Source: Myrica gale
Lineage: Eukaryota; Streptophyta; Magnoliopsida; Fagales; Myricaceae
Direction of reading: 5' to 3'
Assembly: GCA_963930655.1 (NCBI GenBank)
Contig: OZ005606.1
Location: 14,341,501 to 14,405,500, forward strand
Length of the DNA stretch: 64,000 nt
Positions within the stretch are counted from its first letter, which is position 1. The number at the start of each line of letters is the position of its first letter. A model generated the notes under the pieces. It ran no database searches. It saw only the letters and a list, made by a program, of their open reading frames with translations, and had not been told where the DNA came from. A program made the translations under genes and the position numbers. Positions 23,548-34,114 of this stretch are shown here, piece after piece.

Positions 23548-23891
23548 TCGGCTGTGTTCTAGGTCAGATTTGGGGAAACACTCGGTCGGCTCTTCCTTCT
23601 GCATTTTCTGTTCGAAGTTTTTGAGTTAATGAAAATTTGTTAAGTGCGGCGCTGAGGTGGCTGTCGTTTAGTCGGCGAGAGTTTTTTTTTTTTTAAAATA
23701 ACACGTGTCACGCTATTATTGGGTGTGAGGTGTCAAACCGTTAGGTGACTGGGTACGGGAGTGACGGAATTGGACGACAGGAGTAAATTGACAAAGTCAG
23801 AAAACCTAGGGACTGTTTTGAACAAAAATGAAACCTAGGGACTAAAATGAAAAATGACCCTAAACCCAGGGACTAAAAAGGTCATTAACCC
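23548..23891 (-). repeat. Right terminal inverted repeat of the MULE
   Basis: It is 344 bp, the complement of 17783-18124 with about four substitutions and a longer A/T run near 23690. It probably drives the GRF zinc-finger gene. Confidence 0.92.
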
Positions 23892-23900
23892 AAATTTATA

Positions 23901-24837
23901 ACCAGTAGGAGACACAATTTTGGGAATTGGTGAAAATTTTTTGGGTACGAGAGTGGGTGAAAAAGTGAAAAACTTTATGGGAGATGGTGAAAAAGTTAAA
24001 ATTTATGAGAATTAGTAAAAAATTGAAAGAAATTTTTTTGTTATGATTAAAATTTTCTAAGGACAATTTTAGTCTTCAAACGCACCCATAATATCATAGG
24101 TACTGGAATATGTTGTGCTATCAGAACCCATTGGGATAGGGGAAGAAGAGCTCCGTACTCCCACGAATCCAGCCAGATTCTCTAAAACGGGGTCAATGCC
24201 TTGGTACAAAGTACACTATTTCACCAAAATGGTGATGAACTCGGGACTTGGGCTATAGAAATCTTTACAAAACATGCATGCTTACACAAGATTGAGTCAA
24301 GTTTTTACGAGTTAATTTTGTTAAATGTTCGAGTCAAATTTTGTGTTTAAAACTCTCAATCACTTTTTCTCTTTTTGGTTAATTAGGAAAAAGGGGAAAT
24401 GAATCCACACATCACTTATAATGGAGCCAAGTTTGAGCTGGGTTATCAGTTGACCTCAAGCAGATGAATCGTTGATGAACAGCAGCTAGGTTGGTTTGGA
24501 GCCCTAACTTGCGGACATCATCATTGGATGGAAAACCTATAAAAAGATATCTTTCTCTTGAACAATATGATGATTGGCCTTTTTAATTTTTCAATTTGAA
24601 CTCACATTTTTTAAAAAAATTCTGAAAGTTCTCTCTCAACTAAATAGGTTCTTTCTTTTATGTTTGTTTAGTGGAGAGGCGACAAATGTGTTGGGTGGTT
24701 GAATAATATTTAGAATCTTCATTCGTACCTACTCTAGACTTGTCTCAAGACTCCGACCCTTACCAAAAACACATCATAGTGAATATTAAAGAGAACTCCC
24801 ACAAGGATCAAATCAAGTAAAGGCAGGTCTACTGCAA
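23901..24837. other. Intergenic DNA
   Basis: AT-rich. 23910-24095 has the gtgaaaaagt-rich text seen also in the ARID intron 1 MITE (45605-45757), so it may be a degraded MITE, but no clear ends were found. No gene is supported. Confidence 0.4.
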
Positions 24838-25125
24838 CCCCAAGGGGTTGGCCTAAGTGATTAAGGCTTGGATTTTGGTAGTATATGCCTTTCAAGGTCT
24901 CAAGTTCAAAACTTCATAGGTGTTACCATCCTTTGGAGTTACCTTAGAGCCTTTGGCTTGGTAGTTGCCTGATTTGTATGGGACGTAGAACACCTTAGAG
25001 CCTTTGGCTTGGTAATTATTTGATTTGTGTGAGACAGATAATTGCATAGATTATAAAATTAGTCGAGATGTAAGTAAATTGGTCCAGACACTTGATTAGA
25101 GATAGAAAAAAAGAAAGAAAAAAAA
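24838..25125 (+). mobile_element. tRNA-derived SINE
   Basis: The head (ccccaaggggttggcctaag, then attaaggcttgg) resembles the SINE at 14917. A box A-like region is near 24849-24866 and a box B-like region near 24896-24913 (caagttcaaaac). It ends in an A-rich tail (about 25105-25125). The body has an internal duplication of ccttagagcctttggcttgg. No clear target duplication was found, so it is older or rearranged. Confidence 0.6.
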
Positions 25126-25343
25126 GATGGGTCCAATTTCTCATATTCTCCAATCTCTTCTTTTGTACAGATTAGGCATGTATGAATTATGATCGATGCT
25201 ATCTCATATTTGAAGAACTAAAGGACAAGGCAAACAAATATACCTAATTAATGCCCCCGACAAGTCCGAGGAAGACAGACATCGGGGGCTGTCTTGTACA
25301 AAAATATCACGAAGCTCTGTATCTTTGGGTGCCAGAGTGAGTC

Positions 25344-25724
25344 TCAATCTATGGGAACAGAGGACCGCTTGATGAACTCCAAACAATCTGCAATAGCTTC
25401 GGCATAGAAAGAATTGGACCTTCCGAACGATCTCAACCTACTGTCACTTTTACCCGTGTTGGGTAACTCCATAACCAAACTCTTGGTGCTGCTGCCGCTG
25501 CTGTTATTCCTCTTGATGCTATTTCTTCCGGGAAGACATTTCTTTAGCGATTTTAGAGCTCGCCCATAAGAAGATCTCAATCTATATAAGAGCTTGAAGA
25601 AACAAAGGAACCTCGCGCGCAATCGTTGAACCGAAAATCGTTTGGGGTTCAGCTTGAAACCTCTGCTTCCATGGCATGATCTTCTGGCTCCGTTGCCAAC
25701 CTTGTTGTAGCTCAAATGACTCAT
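25344..25724 (-). CDS. Small basic plant protein with C-terminal EAIADCLEFIKRSS motif, 126 aa
   Basis: Single exon starting at ATG 25724 (MSHLSYNKVGN). The upstream in-frame TTG is not a usual start. The protein is rich in Arg, Lys and Ser, with a central helix-prone basic block (FSVQRLRARFLCFFKLLYRL) and a conserved-looking end, RSNSFYAEAIADCLEFIKRS. A similar ending occurs in plant proteins annotated as Josephin-like, which lack the Josephin protease domain, so this may belong to that family; function is unknown. No signal peptide is evident. Upstream (25745-25920, complement) is C/T-rich leader-like text. Confidence 0.68.
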   Translation of the reverse strand: MSHLSYNKVGNGARRSCHGSRGFKLNPKRFSVQRLRARFLCFFKLLYRLRSSYGRALKSLKKCLPGRNSIKRNNSSGSSTKSLVMELPNTGKSDSRLRSFGRSNSFYAEAIADCLEFIKRSSVPID

Positions 25725-25744
25725 ATTGTTAGCTTCCGCAAGCA

Positions 25745-26649
25745 AAGACTTTTACGGAAATATCTGCTGTGGGAGGATGACTTTGTTGGGATGCTTGAGG
25801 TTGCGGTGCTTAAGAAGATTTGGAGTCTGCAGGGAAGGAACTCGGAAACTCGTGGCTTTCAAAGTGTGCTTTGGACTTTCTGGACCGCGTTGTGCGAAAG
25901 GAGAGAGGCACTAACAACGTGAATATGACCAGATCATAAAATAAAGAGGGGTTTTGGAATATGACTGGAACGAAAGGTAGGGCCCTGAAGGGGACAAGGG
26001 AAAAAGAAAATTAGAGATTTGGGTCTCTCTGTTCAAATTAGGTGACTAATTAGCAGCTTTACAATCAAACCAAATCATTACTTAATAAAAAAAGGTGCAA
26101 ATTTCTGCTAGTCTAACAGCTTTTGACTTGGGAATGCCTTTTTTTTGGGCAGAATGGCCAACTTCTTAGTATGTTAATTTGGAGACATGTTTGTACACAC
26201 AGATCTAACATTCAGTCCAGACAGCAATGTGGTACAAGTGAAAAAGTGTCACAAATTGATTAGTGTAGTTTGTCGGGCAGGCATCTCTTAGGTCAGCAAC
26301 TCCTCAATCCCAGATTTTGTTCAGTGTGAAGTTGGTGGCCCAAAATACCACGTATTCATTCACTTATGGGCAGATTAACACGTGAAGGAGACATGTTTGC
26401 ATTCTTTCAGATGGAGCCAAGTACTTGTGCAGTTACGCTTCTGTTCTGTAACAGCCATGGCTTCACTTTTAACTCCCACTTTCTAGCTCTAATTCCCATG
26501 ACCGGAAAATGCTTGTACACAGTGACAAAGCAGCAGGGGACCAATTAAATGAAAAAGATTATTAAGGGGTCAAAATAAATAAAATATAATTTGTTTTCCA
26601 AAAATTTATTAAAAAAGAGTAAAGAATACGTTGTTTTATTTTGGGAGCT
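25745..26649. other. Upstream region of the small basic protein gene and intergenic DNA
   Basis: The first part on the complement is probably leader and promoter of the 25724 gene. No other gene is supported. Confidence 0.4.
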
Positions 26650-26657
26650 TTTAGAGG

Positions 26658-27323
26658 TAGGGCTGAACAAAACCGGACCGCAGACCGGACCGGACCGGAA
26701 AACCGGACCGAATTTGCGGTCCGGTCCGGTTTTAATTTTTAAAAAGCGGTCCGGTCCGGACCGGATTGAAGGACCGAATTTATCCGGTCCGGTCTGTAGA
26801 TTTATGAAATGCGGTCCGGACCGGACCGGACCGCATTTCATATTTTTTTAATTTTTTTAAATGTTTTAAAAAATAATCGCACCTATACTGCTTAAATTTA
26901 TTTTTTACTTTTTTAAATATTAAAAAATTAATCGCACTGCGCAGAGCCTATGCTCTGCGCAGTGCATATAGCTCTGCGCGCAGAGCTAGAGCCTATAGCT
27001 CTGCGCAGAGCTATAGGCTCTGCGCGAGCCGCACTGCGCAGTGCAGAGCCCGCGCAGTGCGGCTCTGCGAAATTTTAATTTTTTTTTTTAAATTTGAATC
27101 CTGCGCGGGCTCTGCTAAATTTTTAAAAATTTTTTAAAAAAAAAATTTAAATCCGGTCTGGACCACTTAAGTGGTCCAGACCGGACCGCATTTCTTGAAA
27201 CCGGACCGGACCGGACCACATATATGTGGTCCGGTCCGGTCCTTTAATATTGGAGAACCGAAAATGCGGTCCGGACCGCATTGCGGTCCGAAAACCGGAC
27301 CGCATTTCTGGTTTTCACCCCTA
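26658..27323. mobile_element. Non-autonomous hAT-type element (666 bp) built of ggaccgg repeats
   Basis: The ends are short imperfect inverted repeats: TAGGGCTGAACAAAACC on the left and TAGGGGTGAAAACCAG on the complement of the right. They are flanked by an exact 8-bp duplication, tttagagg, at 26650-26657 and 27324-27331, as expected for hAT. Both subterminal regions (26675-26840 and 27150-27310) are dense clusters of the palindromic unit ggaccggaccgg / ccggtccggtcc. The centre (26935-27070) is made of ctctgcgcagagc and ctgcgcagtgc palindromes. The Gly-Pro-rich open frames on both strands are products of the repeat. Confidence 0.82.
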
Positions 27324-27599
27324 TTTAGAGGGTTGGATGGGTCATGGCCCTGCCAGCCTCCTTTGGCTTCACTATGCTTGTACGTGTACGACTTAAAACT
27401 TCGTATGTTCTTGACAAGTCTTGTCGCAACGAAAAGGATTCTATAATCGAGATGGATAGTTACAATTTGATATCAATATATCTAATGACACATGATGAGG
27501 AGAATCTGACCTGCCGACCTAATTCACTTCACTAATTTAATGTGTCGTTCTCATTATATTATTAATTATGATGAGATTTAATCTTAATCATTTGTCCTG

Positions 27600-29106
27600 A
27601 ACGGATATAATTCTTTTCCCTTCTCAAAGCTCAGACTTCAAAGCAAACTAAACGTCCTGTGGCTAGACTACACTCCCTCTTCTTCTATTTCCCATAAAAA
27701 GGAAAGAAAAAAAAAACTGCCTCTTCCCCTCGGCAATTTTCTTTTCTTTCTAATCTGAGCAAATTCTTTTTACAAGCAAATTTTTTGAAGTTCCCCCCTT
27801 CATCCATCTCTTCCCCTCTCACCAATACCCGGCTGTACACCAACGGAGAAGGAATAATGTTTCTTTCCTTCTCCGGCCGCCGCCCTTCTCCTTCTCTCTA
27901 AACACCAGAACTCCACCGCCTCGTTCCATTTATTTGCCTGAAAACAGCCGTATCTCCGTTCGGCTTGTTTTCTGCGGCGGCGGCTGCTGTTCGTTCTTAT
28001 CCTCATTGTGTGACGCTTCCCTCTACTTCTTCTCCGGTTCGTGAAAGATTCTTTTTGGTTTTAGTTTGCGGGTACAACCTGTGGTTTGATCTTGATTTTC
28101 GGGTTTAATATGTTATGTTCATTTATGGGGTTTTATTTCAGATTGTTGGACTTTGTTTACGCTTTTTCCTTGATTTAGATATCGAAATTTTGTACTCGTT
28201 TCTTTTTTAATCTGCTACGAACATACACGCTTTTGGGTGTGTGATCTGATTCGGATGTTGAAATTACGTCTTGGTTCCTTTATACTTTTGCCTACACATT
28301 CTATTTGTGCTTGCGATCTGATGCATAAAATGCGATTTTGTAGCGAGGAGAATCTCACTTTCCCTCTCTCCCTTGCCTTCAAAAAAGGAGAAGAAAAAAA
28401 AAAACACCAACGAGTCAAGCTCGAACTCAAACTTGACTGGGCTCATTATGCTTGTTTTAGTCGAGCTCAAGCCCGGCCTGTAGAGTTATGCAGAGGAAGA
28501 AAAACAGAGTGTATAAGCGCAGATGAAGGAGAGAGAGAGTAATGAATTTCTGTGTGTATTCAATCTAGTGGAATGAATGAATCTGTACAAGTGTCCGGTC
28601 AATGTTATATACAACAACCTCAACTGTAATATTACATAACAGAACAACAAACTTCATAACTAAAAATGTTGAGATGGAAATATTGCTGAGCTGGATCATG
28701 CTGATACATCTTCACAAAGCGATTTTATGTGATTGTTGAGTTGAGTGCAAGCATAATTTTAAACCTCCTAAGTTTGATAATCCAAACATTCATAGTTTCC
28801 AGCAATCACTTGAAGGCCAAAGGAATTAGATTAAACCCTGGGGTTTTATGTTTTCTAGGGCTCGCTTTGCACTGGGCCATCATTTTGTTTTATGGTTTTA
28901 AATGAAGTACGCCCTGATAAGTTTCAGGTTTTTTTTCCAAATTTCACAATTCTTGGGTCCTAAACGAAACGGCAGGGCTCCATCTCAAATGGGTGGTTTC
29001 GCTTGCCTATCTATTATTTATGAGTTAGTCTTATACAAAACATAACCATATTGGACTAGAATATTGTTTGTTTCTGTTGCGTTACTTATTAAATAACCTA
29101 ATGCAG
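27600..29106 (+). other. Probable promoter, 5' leader and first intron region of the following gene
   Basis: 27655-28030 is pyrimidine-rich with cttcttc text typical of plant leaders, and tctccg then gttcgtg near 28036 could be a donor. I could not find the first coding exon that must precede the exon at 29107, because that exon opens in frame without an ATG. Confidence 0.4.
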
Positions 29107-31851
29107 GTGGATGCCTATGATGTCGGCAAAGATGTCATTGATTTTGATGGAGAATTGGATGTGGCACTGATGGTAACTATTCAATTCATGCTTAGAACCG
29201 CAAAAAGAGAGACTGAGAGAGACAAAGGTTTAGAAGAGATTTTATGAGCCAAAATTGATCTTCAATAACTATCTGCAATCTGGATTTGTTGTGTGATTCT
29301 TTGTCGTTATGATGCCGTGTAACGACCCAAGGAACCACATCTGCGCTTTTGACTTCAAAAAGACTAGTCAAAATTACTTTTTGAAGCTCCTTGAAATCAT
29401 TTTTTGATAAGTAAAGCTCCTTGAAATCATTATAACTATAACACCCAATTCTAACTAGTAAGGATCCAATGTGGGACTAGCCTTATACCATTCCTTTCTC
29501 AATCCTTATCATCTTCCATTCCATGTGGGATTTGGCGTATTACATGCCGTTTTGTCGACATCACCGTGTCATGTTTATCACTCTTGACTTCAAGAACCCA
29601 CCCATCTTATATACCGTCTATTGCTTTCCCCTATGAACATGAAAAGCCCATTGCTTGTTTAGATTCTTTTTTTTTTTCTGTTGTTAATTGAAAATCACAT
29701 ATTATGATGCAAATACTTCTGCTTGTCTTGATAGGGATCTATTCATGAGCTCTCTATAGAGGAGCATCATGCTCCTCCTGTGTCATCCTCTCATATGCAG
29801 GGGGAGGCTTCAGCAAGCGGGCAGGCAGCATCTGTTGATATTTCTCAAGGTTATAGTTTTCCAGTTGTTCATATTATGCTATTTATTTGGACAGAGTGCA
29901 ATATTGTATGTATCTTTCAGGTTCATCTACAAGCAAGAAGAAAGGTCGTGGCCCTACTCGAGGTTTTGCATTGGCTATGGCAATGAGGATCAATAAGGAT
30001 CAGAAGCTTCCTCTAACAGTGGACAATGGGGAGCCTGTTGGTGTTAATTCCAAATTTTTTATGAGTGAAATGGGCCGACTCATCCGTGAGCACATGCCCA
30101 TAAGAGTTAAGAATTGGGCATGTATCAACAAGGAGACGAAAGATAAACTAATAATGTTATTATTGGTACTTACAATATTCATGTTTATTTTTTAAGTTTC
30201 ATTTTTATACTTTTAACTACAAATTTTCTGGGCAAGAATAATTTCCACCATCTTTTTGTCCCAGGAAAAATTCAGCTGTGAGGACACTCCCGAGCTTAGG
30301 GCGTCATTGGAAAAGAAAGCGAGCAGAATATATAGGAAATGGCGCTCAGACTTGCACGCTGAATACAAGAAGTACGAGACTGATGCCAAGTACCTTGAAC
30401 ACATTCCAAAAAATTTGACGAAGGAGGATTGGGACCATCTGGTTGAGCACTTCAGTTCTGAAACATTTAAGGTGAGAAGCATCTTTGAATTAAGGCACTA
30501 TTTGCACACTCAATATAGTTGCTTCTACACCACCCTCTCCAATGTGATTGAACCAACCATGTGAAAATGGTGTGGGAGCAAGAATCTTGGGTATGGGAAT
30601 TTAATTTCCCATTAGTTATTCTGCTTTGGATCATCTGGTTGAGGACTTCAGTTCTGAAACATTTAAGGTGAGAAACATATTTGAATTAAGGAACTTTTTG
30701 CTCACTCAATATTGTTGCGTCTACCCCACCCTCTCCAATGCGATGGAACCAACCATGTGAAAATGGTGTGGAAGCAAGAATCTTGGGTATGGGAATTTAA
30801 TGTCCCATTATTTATTCTTCTTTCATCAAATAATGTTGTGTTGAATCTATGCATCTTCATATAGAGCCATCATCCATTTATTAAGTTGCTTCTTTATGCC
30901 TATGGAGGGTATAAGCATACAGAATTCGAAGAATCGTGAGAAGCGCAAGGAGGTTCAAAGGACTGGCAGGAAAACCTTCCAGGCAATTAAATATGACCAT
31001 GTAAGTAAGTTCATTCTTGTCGTACTCCTTGTCCCAAACTTTTTTTCACTGGGAACTTAATTTTTAATTTCATCTTGTTGCTTTGAACTCTCTTCTATGT
31101 AAGTGTAACCTGCTGCTCCTTGATTTCACATAAACAACTGAGTGCCAACACTAAAGGTTATTGTCCGAAAGTCAAATTTTACTTCTGGGCAACAAAATAA
31201 TCTTTGGACATTAAAAATAAAAAGAACAGAAATTTGAACTAATTTATGAGGGACAGAGCATCATAGTGTTATGATTGTTGTGTTCAGTGTTTGTATATAT
31301 CTATAATTTTTTTTTTATTGTTTTAGATATTTATTTTCTTCAAGATCTTGTCCTGTTGAAATCTTGAAATTGCGCTGGAGTTTGGACAACATGAATTTGT
31401 TTAAAGCTCTTCTACATGAATTCGAAGAGCTTGTGGGTTAGTAATATAGCTCAGAGATTATATGTACCCAGATAATTTACAAATGCTATAACACCGAAGT
31501 ATAATGTGTCATATATCATTACATAAGCTCATTTGTTCTATTGCAACATAGGGGGAGGCCACAATGACCTCCACTGAGTCCGCACAGGAGCAAGAGAGGC
31601 CAGTACTGTTGACATCTGATGACGCAATGCAGCAGCTCAAATGTGGCCCAAAGCCTGCAAGATCAACAAAAAGGCAGCGCATTCAAGCGCAGTTAATAAG
31701 GGATCTTGAGGAGGCCAAGAGGGAGCGAGATGAGTTCAAGAGGGAGCTCGAGGAGGCTAGGAAGGAGCGGTATGCACTTGCACAGCAGGTCGCAGAGATC
31801 CGAGTTTTACAGGATCAGATGAGACAACAACAGGATCTGTTGAGGCAGTAG
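29107..31851 (+). CDS. Transposase_24-like (Ptta/En/Spm-related) protein gene, 5' end not located
   Basis: Six exons join in frame with GT-AG borders: 29107-29172, 29735-29849, 29921-30165, 30265-30471, 30923-31000, 31552-31851 (TAG). They give at least 336 residues. The core matches the plant Transposase_24 pattern: KKKGRGPTRGFALAM, then LPLTVDNGEPVG, REHMPIRVKNWACI, an EDTPELRASLEKKASRIYRK helix region, LTKEDWDHLVEHFSSETF and NSKNREKR...GRKTFQ. The last exon encodes a charged coiled coil (LEEAKRERDEFKRELEEARK). The short W-rich segment usual between these blocks is missing. Such proteins accompany CACTA transposons and also occur as free-standing plant genes. No CACTA ends were seen, so this is either a domesticated copy or an old relic that keeps its frame. 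Confidence 0.6.
29290..29640. repeat. Possible old transposon fragment in an intron
   Basis: Text such as tgtaacgacccaag, aactagtaaggatccaatgtg and gtgggactagcc resembles widely dispersed plant LTR or TRIM sequence. It includes a short duplication of agctccttgaaatcatt (about 29386 and 29416). The ends are not defined. Confidence 0.3.
30432..30823 (+). repeat. 196-bp tandem duplication spanning an exon end and its 5' splice site
   Basis: 30432-30627 and 30628-30823 are diverged direct copies. Each contains ccatctggttgag / tcatctggttgag, cttcagttctgaaacattta, the donor aag-gtgaga, and intron text including accatgtgaaaatggtgtgg. The first copy holds the real exon end (30471). The second holds a pseudo-exon end with its own donor near 30667. 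Confidence 0.85.
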
Positions 31852-34114
31852 ATGGTCATGATCCTCCAGGTCTGGTGTATTAGTCTCCAGAGGGACCTAT
31901 AGCAGTAAGTGCATACTTGTTATTTTACATGCAAATGTAAGTTGTAAATCTTAGTTCCAAATAACAGGTGCTCTTGAATCTTATATATACCATCATTTAA
32001 TGCTTACCCCCAAAGGTGCAAGGGTGGTGTCCACAAATAACTTCTGTCAAAACAAACTGGTGGAGACAGCTTCGAAACTGAACACCTGGTTTGGATTCTA
32101 AGTGTGAATATGTAGGTCACAGTTGAGACTAAAGGCTTACTAGGCATTAAAGAAGCCTAAAGGAAAAATCACCCAATACTCACCCAAAGGACATGAGGCC
32201 AGGGTAAATAGCTCATGCAGAAACAAACTTGGGAGAGAAAAGATCCAAATTGGACCGTTATTCCTGATTTTATGTCAGGTTTCAGGTCAAATTCAAACTT
32301 AAGAGGTCTGCATCATGAAATCATCCGATACTCTCAAGTGGAGTGAGGCTGGTATGACCATGTAGTTGTGCCGAGAAGAACTTCTGGAGAGAAGATGCAT
32401 CTATATTGGACTGCTGACTTGTATTTTGCGTGCGAATGCAATTTGCAAGTTATAGTAAATAATAATGATCTGCGAGTGTAGCCAACATATGCACTAGTGG
32501 TATGAAACTGGTAAAAATGAGTAGTTCATGCTGAACAAACTTGTGAGAGCACGCATTGTCAATCTGGACTGCTTGTTGGATTTTGAGGCATGACATGTTT
32601 TTATGCATTATCTACAGTAATTATTATTTTAGTTAATAAATTAGTTGTGTGAGCAGTTGATAACTAATTTAGACTCTTGTCCTTAACTAGTGCAGTTTGG
32701 ATCATAAATTTGACAAGGACACTGTTCTTTTCTTATGCACCCCATTTGGCTTTTTTCAGTGTTGATCTTGTGACCTACTTTGTTTACATTTATGTATAAC
32801 AAAAATTTATAGTGCATGGTAATTATGGAAATATTGATTGATTTAGAGGCCTATTCCTCATGCTAGATGAAATGAGTGTGTTTTGGGCCAGTGTGCTTGC
32901 AAAAGTTGCCAGCCTAAGGTATCCTATGATAGTGTGAGAACTTGAACTATCTTCATCTATGATAATCATTCCTTTCTAATGCTGCTACTCATTTTGAGAT
33001 CGAGATCGTGTCACATTTTAAAGGCCGAAGATTATGGAGAATTAGCTCATACAAGGGACCAATAATTACGTTAACTTGCTCAGCCTTAAGGTTGTTGTGG
33101 AATTTATGGAATTGCGATTGCGATGTTATTTTTTTTTTCAATTGCAGTTTTTCCAGTGATAATCGCCCCGATTCACGTAGATGGTGATTTTAGTCAACTA
33201 TATGAGGATGCTTGTAAAGATTTGGGCATGATTTGCTTGGTACCTTTTCGAACCTGGGGAAGGTTGGATTTCCACTGAACAATGAAGTGTAAGTTGAGGT
33301 AAAAATGAAGTCACGAAAGATAAAAATTATATTTCAGTTAAACCTCTGATGCCGGAGCTGCTCTGCTTGCAACATCTGGGAAGAGCGTCCGTGATAAGTT
33401 GGTGCAGTCACGGCGTGCAGAAGCCTTGAGAGACCTATTCCAGGCAGGCTACAATCCCAGTTTATTGGGGCTGGTCGTAGCCAAATAGAATTGATCTATC
33501 ATCAGTGTTCTCTCCCGTCTTTATTGAAGCGAATTATTAGGGTTTCTGTTATCTACATAGTCTTGTAATTGACACTGCAATTCCACCATATTACCCTGCT
33601 TCGAAATGGCCAACTGGTTAAGTAGCTGATACCACGACCTCCATTTCCATGTCAGTCAACAATATTCTCTAATTTGTCTTCCGTTCTGTGTAGAGGGCTC
33701 AGCTGTTAGTACTCATGGTTGTGGGGTGGACCATTTCACTCAATTTCAAATGTTTGTTGAACTCAAGGGTACGACAATCAAAAGCATCGCCTCTGTCCAC
33801 CAAAGTAAGCACTGAAATACAAGCTCAATAGAGCTGAAGAAACAAAGAATTTCATTTTCATCTCCAAATTCTTAGTATCTTTCAGGACTAATCCTTTCCT
33901 ACAGAAGCGAAACCTACCAACTTGAGACATTCTGAAACTGCACTAGTACATCAAAATGAATTACAGTAAAGCTGCAATTAAACACTTAACTACCTACGAG
34001 TTCAGACAATGAACTTAACTAGGGGGATATACCCAATACAAAACTTGGCATTTTCACCATTTCAGATCACTGCTTAAATATTGGGCATTGGTGTAGGCAG
34101 CCTCAAACACCACT
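31852..34114. other. 3' flank and intergenic DNA with degenerate repeats of about 160 bp
   Basis: Between about 32030 and 32600 four loosely similar blocks recur at a spacing of roughly 150-170 bp, each with an aacaaactt-ggagag-like stretch followed by ttggactg/tggaccg and a gattttatg-like end. This looks like an old tandem array. A short open frame at 33345 is listed separately. 33490-34114 shows no gene. Confidence 0.4.
33345..33488 (+). other. Short exon-like open frame, family not recognised
   Basis: In frame from TCT 33345 to TAG 33486-33488 the translation includes AALLATSGKSVRDKLV and QSRRAEALRDLFQAGYNPSL, which has natural composition and codon use. A stop two codons upstream and no clean acceptor argue against an intact exon. 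It may be the last exon of a decayed gene or a captured fragment. I do not know the family. Confidence 0.3.

Larger units (their letters stand above)
17783..23891 (+). mobile_element. Complete Mutator-like transposon (MULE), 6109 bp, two genes
   Basis: The element starts GGGTTAATGACC and ends with the exact complement. The flanks are a perfect 9-bp duplication, aaatttata, at 17774-17782 and 23892-23900. The two terminal inverted repeats (17783-18124 and 23548-23891) differ at about four bases plus an A-run length. Inside are a transposase gene (+) and a GRF zinc-finger gene (-), facing each other and ending 472 bp apart. All splice junctions and frames look intact. Perfect target duplication, near-identical ends and open frames together suggest a recent, potentially autonomous insertion. 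Low TIR divergence can also reflect gene conversion, so the age is an inference. Confidence 0.93.

Noticed and set aside
26545-27446. Gly-Pro-rich open frames (GPDRKTGP-like)
   Set aside because: Direct translation of the ggaccgg repeat arrays of the hAT-type element.
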